A model generated the notes under the pieces. That model ran no database searches, was not told the origin of the DNA, and saw only the letters and a list, made by a program, of their open reading frames with translations. From NCBI GenBank assembly GCA_027563935.2, contig CM050447.1:12492501-12556500 (forward strand): a stretch of 64,000 bases of DNA. The letters run 5' to 3'. Shown piece after piece: positions 55,027 to 64,000 of the stretch. The stretch's first letter is position 1. Every line of letters starts with the position of its first letter. Made by a program: the position numbers and the translations under genes. The stretch is from Costus lasius (taxonomy: Eukaryota; Streptophyta; Magnoliopsida; Zingiberales; Costaceae).

Positions 55027-58000
55027 GATAGTTTAGATTGTTTGATGAAATCTTCATGCGTGGATCCTTTAAATCCTTGTATGATCTTTTCTTAGACAAA
55101 ACAATTGATTTTCTGCCCTTCCTTTCTGTACTATGGATGAAAAAAGTATAAAATCATCTGGACATTTTATTCTTCTTCAATATACGAAGCCATGTATGAT
55201 ACGTGAGAGCAATAGCAGATTCATAAATGATGTGGAGTTATCCATATTCCTAATCTCTTGTCTTCAGGGAGACTACTTTTTGCAGATTGTATTTTGTCTC
55301 TAATTATCAAGACATAGATTTGTATTTCTGCAGGTGAGGAAAAATAGGTTTATTGAAAATTTTCCAATACATGTTGGTTGTTTAGGTGCATGTACTTAAG
55401 ACAAAACATGCTCGTGGTCATCGTGGTCATCTTGGAAGCTATTAATTCCAATACATGTTGACAGCCTTGTGAGTTTGATGAACTAAGATGCTATTAATTC
55501 ACTCACTGTGGTTTCTAGAGTTTGATTATCACAGTGTTTTGAGCTGAAATTCTAGTCGTCATCCAGGAACACCTGCTGCAAGGATGAAGAAAGTTTCTAG
55601 CATAGTAGTCGAGAATTGACTTCTGTTTTTGAGTTCTCTTAGGATATATAATTAACTTGATTTTGTCGATTGTTTTAGCCAAGGCCTTAATTAAAGAAGA
55701 ATGTTTCTGAATGTATGTTCGGCACCTCGGTGGATGTAAAGATTATGTCTGTTGGAAGGCTGTCCGTTTTCAATGAAGTAATTGAGAATACAGATTTTGG
55801 GGAAAATGGCACATTCCAAGTGAAACCTACGCCAGTTTCTTCTCCTTTGCCACATTCATGCAGCAGTTTTGAGCGCGCAAGAGTTCATCTGCCCTGCCAA
55901 TGTGTCGTTGGTAAATTCACGTGGACATTGTTTTGAATGAAAATCGTAGCGGGCGAAATTTTATTAATTCGATTAAATCTCTGATGTTACGTAAAAGGAC
56001 ATTGTAAGGACCCGACAAGCCGTATGTGGAATATTTATATAACATGCTAGATAAAGAAGAAACAGAAAGAACAACTGTTGCCATGGACTGGATTTTGCTG
56101 ACTGGAATTATTCTGAGTTTATTCACCTGTGTAGCTGTGCTGACTTTGCTTTCAGATGTCAGACTGACAAAAGGATTTAAGTTGCACAAGTTTTTGAGTT
56201 AATAGCTTGGAGGCAAAGCGCGAGCTAATTGATGGATTCATCAGTGGCGTGTGTGCTATGAGTTAACGTAAAATTGTGTTAATCTAGTGTGGCTTCTCAG
56301 CGATTTTCTTTAGTGCTTACTTATCTAGGGTGTCTAGTTTTTGTGTTATGTGTTTTTTTGCTGTTGATCATGTACGCACAGGTTGAAGAAAATTAATTTT
56401 TGGTTCAACTTAAAAAATTAAATTTAACTGAACAAAAAATTTTAATTTGGTTCGATTTATAATAAAATCAATTTGATTTTCAATTTAATTTTAAAATTTT
56501 AAATTCAACTGAATAAATTAAATTTTTAATAATTATATATATTTTAATATTATAATATTATTTTAATTTAAAAATAATTTATGATTAATTAAAATAATAA
56601 TTATATTAGTAAAAAATATTTTTTTAAAAAATAATTTCTGTTTAAATCAAATCGAACGAAATCTAAAATTTCAGTTTGGTTATAATTCCATTTTTTTAAA
56701 AATCAGTTTAGTTTTGATTTCAAAATAAACAAAAAAATCAGTTCGAATTGAATTAATTCGGTTCGATATGATTCGGAGTTAAACTGATTGGATACTCTTG
56801 CACAAAGTCCAATGAAAGATTTTGTTGAATTTTCTGACTATGGCGACTATACATATTTCAATGTTTTACATTGTTTTTTTTTTCTCCTATTAATAAAGCT
56901 CTTTTTTGCCTTGGCAAAAATTAAAAAAAAGACCTTTAATCTTTTCTTACTTTAAGGTTATGTGATCTGATTCTTTTCTCCTATTAATAAAGCTCCTTGT
57001 GGTTAAGGTTTTCATATATTTTCAATTTCAATTTGAAAAAGTTAGGTTTTACATTACAACAGTTTTCTCCGAACTAACCTCAATTTTCTTTTGGCCCGAG
57101 AGTAAGCACAGCGGAAAAGATGCCCGTAAAGCATTAGAAAATTAAAGTGAGAAAAGTAAAAAAGAATAAAAAAAAATTCTTTGAGTAGAAACAAACTACG
57201 AGAAAATATGAAGTTTTTTTTTTTCTTTTTGTTCCTTTAAATGAAAGAATTTTTTTTTTTGTTTCAAGTGTTTTTCTTTTATCTTATGCTGTGTTTTTTT
57301 AGAAAAAAAAATTAATTATTATTATTATTTTCTACCGTAAATTTCAGAAAACATAACCTTAAAGTAAAAAGTATCATTTATAACTTAATATTATTACCTT
57401 ATCAAGTGCAGTTTGAATTTCTTCATTCAAAACTATGCAGACAGATTTAAGAGGCAATACTAAAAACACATTTACACCCAATAGTTAAATAGTGATCATT
57501 AATGCTGATAATAACAAATGCACATATGCAACACCTGTTTTACTATTCGACTGAGAATTTGAGTTTTTATGCAATGGTTTGAGAAATCCAACACTTATTA
57601 CTACCAAGATCAGAAACAAAGTTTACAGTTGTCACCTTTTTCAATTAACAAAATCATGTCATTATTTATGAGAATAGTATTACTTCATGGTTTAGAATAA
57701 GTATCAGTAGCCGAACCACATTCAATTAGCTTTCTCCAAAACATTTTGCAGCTTTGAAAATATAGATCTAAAACCATAAGTTGCTGACTATATTATAAGA
57801 ATTTCAAGGTTAAAAGATTTATACTTGGCTAAAACCAACAAGTTCTATTTTCTTCATAGTTTATAACTGTGAACACAAGGTTCAGTTAGCTTTAATGTGT
57901 GGATTTAGCATCTGTGCAGATAACAACAATATTCCATCTAAACCAAGACAGAAGAGTAAATGTTCCGATAAAGCTTTGTCATATAAATAAATCTTCAAAA

Positions 58001-59197
58001 AGAAAGAATTCCACATGTGGAAACAAAGTTTCCATGAGGAAGTGTCATCCTGCGACTGAAATTATTGACTTGCCTACTAGCTTCACAACCTAGTTGCACA
58101 TAATGGCCATAGTTTGCTAGAGGCAGTGTCATTCTACAACTAGAATTGTAGGCTCACTCGCCTAGTTGAGGCTCATTGGATCCCCTACTACTATGATGAA
58201 TTACGGAAAAGCTCTAAGTTGACCAGAGTCGACAATGCATAAGTTTGAGAAAAGTTCTAATTGTGTGAATCCTCTATTAGAGGCATTGTCACCAAGGCAC
58301 ATTCTCAAGGGGCGCCTTGGATCCTGAAATCACCATGACAATGACCTCACAATCAAAGCCCACTGAACTAGGAACACACGTGAGAAGAGCCTTTAGGGTG
58401 TGAAGAAACTTTAAGTAGTTCTTCCACAGGTCTTCATCAGGAAGCAGAATCCCTTATGTAACTAGAAAACACATATAGAAGATGCTCATGTCAACACCAG
58501 ACCCATCTTAATTCCAATTATAAGGAATATCACCAAAGTACCATAAGAGTTCAATCACATCTCGCATAACATGATCTGAAGCTCGATGAATAAGTCTTCA
58601 ATCAATAAGATTCTTGACCACGAGTCCTCACATCTACTTTTTTTTTTTATATTGTCTTCCTTTTAGCTATGTAAAATTCACTTTATTTACATTATATTAC
58701 GATATGCCAACTTTAAAAAAAATGATGATTTTTTTATATTTGGATGGATATATATAATATTATACATATAATGTGTCATATATACATATTTATAATAGGA
58801 ACAGCACAGCAGAGCAGAAGGCCTCACAATTCAAACACCACTGCACATGACAGCAGTAACTTGTGTCCGAAACCAAACTCCACAAGCTTATGTCTTTCTT
58901 GGTTACCTACTCACATCCACCCACGTATTGTGCACACCTCCCTAGACTGTGGCCAAAACCCTACCAACCTTCATATAATAGTGTTGTTCCAATTTTACTG
59001 CCATTATGAACCAAACTAATACAATTAATATTTACAACCACCACCATCCCTCCCCAGAGTCACTAGAAAATATTTATCAAAAATAAAACTAGAAAATTTG
59101 ACTAACATTGATCGCTACACTAGCTAATCAAATAACTATTTCTAAACTTGAAATTACCAAAGAAGAAGAAGAGGCATACATTCGACAGAGATTTTGG
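55027..59197. other. Intergenic region, mostly AT-rich
   Basis: Four kilobases without a confidently recognised gene. It contains the open stretch at 55705-55936 mentioned under the doubtful gene, an AT-rich fold-back repeat at 56385-56800, and an unexplained moderately complex stretch at 57880-58480. The part next to 59197 should be the MYB 3'UTR. Confidence 0.5.
56385..56800. repeat. GGTTCGATTT/AAATCGAACC-type fold-back repeat
   Basis: AT-rich element with words such as TTTGGTTCGATTT and AAATCGAACGAAA, and matching inverted versions, distributed on both sides of an A/T centre near 56590. The pattern resembles the common plant repeats built from AACCGAACC motifs. Ends cannot be defined; no coding capacity. 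Confidence 0.45.
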
Positions 59198-60618
59198 TTA
59201 ATCACTCTGCCTCTGCTCCCTTTCCTCCAATTTCGGCTGGATGAATCTTCTTGGAACACATTGCCCGGTGCAAGCCTCGCAGCTGTGGAGTCTGAGATGG
59301 AAGCACAAGCAAACGCCTCCCTGATAATCGACGAAACCGCCATCGCCATCGCCACCGCTGCTGCTACTACCTGAGAGAGCATCTCGTCCTCGTTTGAGGC
59401 GTGATTGCATAAAAGAAACGGCGGCGGAATCAGGTTCCGAGGTGCTGGTTGCGTCGACGAGAATCTTGGATCTGCCGTGTGCTCTGTCGTACTGCACGGG
59501 GCGGTACCGTGAAGGCGAGAAGGAGGCGGCGGCGGCGGAGATCTGGTTGCGCGTTTGGGGGTCGACGGCTTGGGCGGCGGCAGAGATCTGGTTGCGCGTT
59601 TGGGGGTCGACGGATTGGGCGTCGGCGGGGACGATTTGTCTGTGGGTTTGGGGATCGATGCCTTGGCTGAGGAGCTTTCGCTTGATGTGCGTGTTCCAGT
59701 AATTCTTGATCTCGTTGTCCGTCCTCCCCGGTAAATTCATGGCGATCACCGACCACCTACAATTAATTATTTAACATTAAATTAGATTTATATAAAAAAA
59801 ATTAATCCATATTATCAACTACTAAAATATTTGCCAATAAAATTTAAATAAAAAACGCTCATATTCTTTTCTTGAAATTAATCCCTAAACTAAGCTATTT
59901 TATTTTAATAAATTTACCCTATAAACTCTACTTTTTAAGCAAATAATACATCCATTTTATTTTTAGAAAATCGAAATAAATATAATTTTGACTTTTTTTT
60001 TACTTTGTCCAAAATCAATCATCCTTACATTATGAGCTAAAATTCGAAGCTATTATATATCAATTATAATTATCATCAATATAAATATAAATATTATGAA
60101 AACCATCTTTGATGTAAATAAAACAAAAAAGAACTTTTCATGGATTAAGATCAAAGAAAACAAAAAGAACTTCTGAAACAAATCATGGATTAAGGAAAAA
60201 AAATTAAAAAAAATGCATATATAACATTACTACTTGTTTCCAAGCTTTTCATGGAGCTGGATGATGAGTTGCTCCTCCGCCGCCGTGAAGTTGCCCCGCT
60301 TGAGATCGGGGCGGAGGTAGTTGATCCACCGCAGCCGGCAGCTCTTGCCGCATCGGCTCAAACCTGCGGCACACCCCAACCTCAAACTAGTGAATCAATG
60401 CGACAGATCGCGGCGAGTGATCGTCGGCGGAACTAATCAGGAACACACGAACAAGGACAGAAAAAAAAAGAGAGATCAGATTGACCTGCGGCGCTGGGGA
60501 GGGATTTCCAGCAACCGTCGCCGTGGGCTTTGATGTATTGGATCAGCTTCTGGTCCTCCTCCTTGGTCCAGGCGCCCTTGGTGGTGTGGCCTTTCTCGCA
60601 GCACGGCGACCTGCCCAT
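59198..60618 (-). CDS. R2R3-MYB transcription factor, subgroup-4-like
   Basis: Exons 60618-60486, 60363-60234 and 59756-59198 (phases 1 and 2, the standard R2R3-MYB intron positions) give 273 aa. [23 protein letters not shown] starts the R2 repeat. R3 follows with ...[19 protein letters not shown]. The C1 motif [14 protein letters not shown] (116-129) of subgroup 4 is present. The core DPQT(H/R)xQI then recurs at 138-145 and 153-160. Near the C-terminus [14 protein letters not shown] (Cys237, 239, 247, 250) fits the C-x1-C-x7-C-x2-C zinc-finger motif of MYB4-type repressors. No clear LxLxL EAR motif is seen. Family knowledge: subgroup-4 factors repress phenylpropanoid and lignin genes. Loss of a clean EAR motif makes the repressor role here less sure. 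A bHLH-interaction signature was not checked in detail. Confidence 0.92.
59519..59662. repeat. In-frame tandem repeat in MYB exon 3
   Basis: GGAGATCTGGTTGCGCGTTTGGGGGTCGACGG-like units of 45-48 bp occur twice nearly identically and a third time diverged (TTTGTCTGTGGGTTTGGGGATCGATGC). They encode the three DPQT(H/R)xQI cores. Confidence 0.8.
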
Positions 60619-62887
60619 TGGATGATCGATCGATACGAAGAAGGCGCTGCCGATTGGCCTGATTCCAGAAACAGCAACTGCTCTTGCGCTTGCTGCTGGT
60701 GGTGGTGTCTATTTATATGTGGGGGAGAGGAGAGGAGGAAACTGGACCATGAGCGGAAATGGAGAGGGGTGGGAGGCGGAGATGGGAGTAGAGTAGGAGT
60801 AGGAGTCGGAGTCGGAGTAGGAGGGGAATGAGTTTCAACAGAAGAGTGAGAGAGAGATTGGTCAATACGACCGATCCCACAGTCGCGTCCCATTTGACCG
60901 GGTTGGTCACCACACACAACGTGCATGCGGTAGGTTTAGGCCATCGTCGCACCTAAATCTTTGTAGGGACATCACCTACGCCGGGAGTGTACTCTTAATA
61001 GAGTATAGGAAGTCGTAAACCATGAATATCGGTTGAGAGAAATTCTATATTATTTTCAAGCTATTACTATCCTAAAATATTAAACGATTAACCGATTTTT
61101 CGATACGACTATTGAATTCATAACTGAATCATGAGTTCTTCATTTTTAATGAGGGACTTATTTTATCATTTGCTCTAATGCACCATAGTTTATCAATTAT
61201 GATGATGCTTAAAATATTACTAAAATATTTAAGAATAAATGTAAGAGGCCTAATGTTAGTAGAGACTTTTAACATGAATAAAACATTCATAGACACTATT
61301 CTTTTAAGTACACTTACTCTTTAAGTATATGCATTTAGGGGTACCATCAATGTCTAGGAATAATCGATGACATTTAGGGTTCATTTACAATATTTAGGGA
61401 TATTTCTAAGTGCATTTAAATAATAGATGTTTACTTATAGTGGCATTTGAAATATTTTTAAGACATTTACCAATACACACAAGTAATTCTAGAAGTATCC
61501 CATTTTAGTTAGTGTCCCTAATCATATCTAAAAACGTTCCATAGAATATTTTCTATATTGAGATTATTGGTATAGATTGAACGCCATATTATTTAGGGGT
61601 TGAGATGAAACCATAAAATTTAATGATAAAAATAATTTAAAAATAGATAAACTATTATATTTGCGAAGATAAGAAGAATTGGACTCAGCCATCAAGTATG
61701 TGGAAGAAGTAATTAGAATAGAATAGTGAATGAAATCCTATATTAGCAACTAGCAAACTAAATTATTAGTATTATTATTCTTGTTAATGTTAGTATTATT
61801 TTTCATTATTATTATTATTATAAACTAAAAATAATTAAAGGGACACCTTCAAAACTTACCATTTTAAAATAAACATACCAATACAATAATTGTTAATGAT
61901 TATCTATTTACTTGTAGCATGCGGTAAAAGATTCAATTGTTCATCAAATAAATTATTGAAATTAATAGGGTGTCTAACAATTAATTAAACAGGCACGATA
62001 ACATGTAAAAGCTGCAACCGACACAATATATCAATAACTAAAGGCTACAGAAATACTAGACAAATATTTTACGTATTGAACAAAAACATACTTGTAGAAA
62101 AATGATATCAATACCTTCGTATTTGGATTTTGGGGCAATATTTATTTCCCGTGAAGCACATATAGGATATTCAACTTTATAGCTCTTTAATTGCCATGGA
62201 AATAATGGTAGCTAAAAAGAAATTTTTATTAGTAATTAAAATTAAATGAAAAGATCAGCTGGCAGTTTGTGTTGTGTACATATATATATACACACACTAA
62301 TGCTAACAATAAGTTGTCCATCTAAAGAGAGATTACATCAACTGACGGCCGCCCGAAGAAAGTTTGACATGATTGTCAGGGCACACACGATGCTTGTGCA
62401 AAGAAAATGGTTAAGAAAATAAAGGCGGAGTCGATCTGCTTTTAAGACAAGCAAGAAAGCATGCGACTGAGTTTTTCTCTCTTTTTTTTCAGTTGAATTA
62501 TCAACTAGATTGCCTAACTGCACAAGAGAATGAAGTGACTGGAGAAAGTAATCTATCACATCTTTTGAATTAATCTTTTAGGTGAGATACTTTTACTTTG
62601 AATATTAAAATAATCAAATAACAAAGTTGCAGCATGAAGCAACTGACTGCAGAGGTTTTGTTCGCAGTAGAGAATTAAGTCATTAAAGGAAGCCCAGTAC
62701 GTAGATAATCAACGGAAAAGCTGAATGATTGCTTCTAACCACCGCGATGGAGCACTCGTAAAATTTGTAGTGATAAAATCAGATTACTTAATCATAAGCT
62801 GCAACATACATGCATGCCTTGGTAAAAGAGTACACAGATTTTGCCAAGGAATACAAATAAATATGCTAAAAGGGGAGGAATAGAGTG
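60619..62887. other. MYB promoter and spacer to the SMU1-like gene
   Basis: Just upstream of the TATA box lies a short GGAGTC/GGAGTA-type repeat (60783-60828). A dense run of TATTTAAG, ACATTTA and CATTTAGGG words at 61220-61500 looks like decayed repeat sequence. Beyond 62300 the sequence is presumably 3'UTR or flank of the next gene. No coding sequence is recognised. Confidence 0.45.
60710..60717 (-). promoter_or_regulatory. TATA box of the MYB gene
   Basis: TATAAATA on the minus strand about 93 bp upstream of the start codon, in a context (CACATATAAATAGACACC) typical of plant core promoters. Confidence 0.65.
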
Positions 62888-62986
62888 TCAAGGTTTCCAT
62901 ATCTTCAATGTACCATCTTCACCATATGTGACAACTAAATTTCTATGAGGATGATGGGTTACACCAATGACATCTTTGTCATGAAC
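62888..62986 (-). CDS. SMU1: Last exon of SMU1-like WD40 splicing factor (partial)
   Basis: After a clean acceptor at 62987 the minus strand encodes [32 protein letters not shown] and a stop. This is the final WD40 blade of SMU1, whose orthologues end almost identically (HEKDVIG..HHPHRNL...W KP). Family knowledge: SMU1 works with RED in spliceosome activation and alternative splice-site choice in the nucleus. The preceding exons were not found up to the window edge. They must lie beyond 64000 or be too short to recognise. The exon is 33 codons including the stop and phase 0 at its start. Confidence 0.75.
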   Translation of the reverse strand, partial: VHDKDVIGVTHHPHRNLVVTYGEDGTLKIWKP

Positions 62987-64000
62987 CTGTAAGCAATGGT
63001 TAAACGAACAGCAAGTAATCTGCTTGTAATCTTCATCTAAAACTTGATATATGTAAGTTCTACTAGAAAATATGCAGTACCAAAATTTCATGTTGGAACG
63101 GTACTTAATTAGAGGATTAATCAGGAAGTTCAGCTAAAAATGAGAAATGCTTGTAATCTTCTATCCACTCTTCAAATGCCTTAGAAGTTTGTGAAACAAG
63201 TGTGCTTTTAGTTCTGACAAATGGATATGCATTTATGATACTGTAACAGAATGAAAAAGAAATCCTTAGCTAATTCGAAACGATATATCAGATACTTATT
63301 TCACTATCCTTAGTTCGTACGAGATTATTGACAGTAGGCTGCAGTGCTGCACTTCCTATGGAGCTAGTGCAACGAATTTGTCACTGCATACAAACTACAG
63401 AGGGGACAACTGGCTCCAACTGATTCCTTAGTAGTTCTGAATAGTTCTGATTTGTGTTGGCTCTAAGTTACAACGTTCATCACTAAATAAGCTAAATGAG
63501 CGTTTTAAATATCTTGAAACGCTGTTAGTCAGGTATTTTAACCCACAAAAGACTAAAACATTGGCAACATTAGCCCTCTCCCGGACTGGTGCTAATTAGT
63601 CGGTATTGGCGATTACCTCAGAACCAAAGCATCTTATCAAAGATGCAAAAGCGCTATATAGTTGAACAATGATATAGGAAGTACAGTTTCAGAACTTGAT
63701 TTGCGGAGGCATGCTTGTGAGAAGCATTTCTCAAAAAATATGACAAGAATTGAAATCAATGGTAGGGTGAAAGGGAGTGGAGAATTATAACTAGTGAACA
63801 TAAAATGGTAGATCTAGTGCTATTAATCAGACAAAGCTTATGGTTAGCCTTGATTTGCTCAAGTAATTGCGTGAAAAGTTTAGTGGAGTTCATAGTAATA
63901 GCCCTTATAATAAATATAAGCTTTCACAATCTGACTTTTTCACAAAATTTCCAAATTTAGAGATAAGACTCAGATTAGATACTATCGCTTCCTTATGCGG
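62987..64000 (-). other. Probable intron of the SMU1-like gene to the window edge
   Basis: AT-rich sequence with no second WD40 exon that I could recognise on the minus strand. It is read as the last intron of the SMU1-like gene, cut by the window. Confidence 0.5.

Noticed and set aside
1..64000. A biosynthetic gene cluster or a new defence-like system
   Set aside because: The genes belong to unrelated functional classes, lie 1-10 kb apart and show no shared regulation or duplication. Nothing suggests that they work as one system.

Overview
This window is nuclear DNA of a flowering plant. Genes are split by AT-rich GT-AG introns, sit far apart in AT-rich spacers and are surrounded by retrotransposon and MITE debris. 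The families (E-class PPR, TCHQD-class GST, ASHH2/SDG8, chloroplast APX, NAC, patellin, R2R3-MYB) are all plant families. GC-rich first exons (APX, NAC, patellin, MYB) and an interspersed CGGTAC-rich repeat suggest a monocot. My best guess is Zingiberales, perhaps Musaceae, but that is an impression and not a demonstrated assignment.

Layout: 0.1-1.8 kb (-) intronless PPR editing-type protein; 2.7-3.2 kb (+) two-exon small membrane protein; 4.1-7.8 kb a 3.7-kb solo LTR with a 5-bp target duplication; 8.2-10.7 kb (+) TCHQD-class glutathione transferase; 12.75-13.16 kb a 408-bp fold-back Mutator-type MITE; 16.0-37.8 kb (-) a 17-coding-exon histone H3K36 methyltransferase (ASHH2/SDG8 type, 2114 aa by my splice model), with introns full of repeats; 39.9-47.8 kb (+) stromal ascorbate peroxidase, with a decayed Copia element antisense in intron 5; 49.4-50.4 kb (+) SNAC/ATAF-type NAC factor; 52.0-53.9 kb (-) patellin (SEC14-GOLD); 54.7-55.0 kb (+) a doubtful short gene head-to-head with the patellin; 59.2-60.6 kb (-) R2R3-MYB of subgroup-4 type; 62.9 kb (-) the last exon of a SMU1-like WD40 splicing protein that runs off the right edge.

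The exon joins were derived by hand. Each multi-exon model keeps an open frame with matching phases, except the APX transit-peptide exon, where the strongest donor gives a frame conflict. The genes are independent housekeeping, stress or developmental genes. I see no operon-like or biosynthetic cluster, CRISPR array or defence system. The most interesting points are the triplicated C1 motif in the MYB, a GC-AG intron splitting the SET domain of the methyltransferase, the near-perfect MITE hairpin, and an element inserted in one of two tandem copies so that the empty site is preserved next to it.
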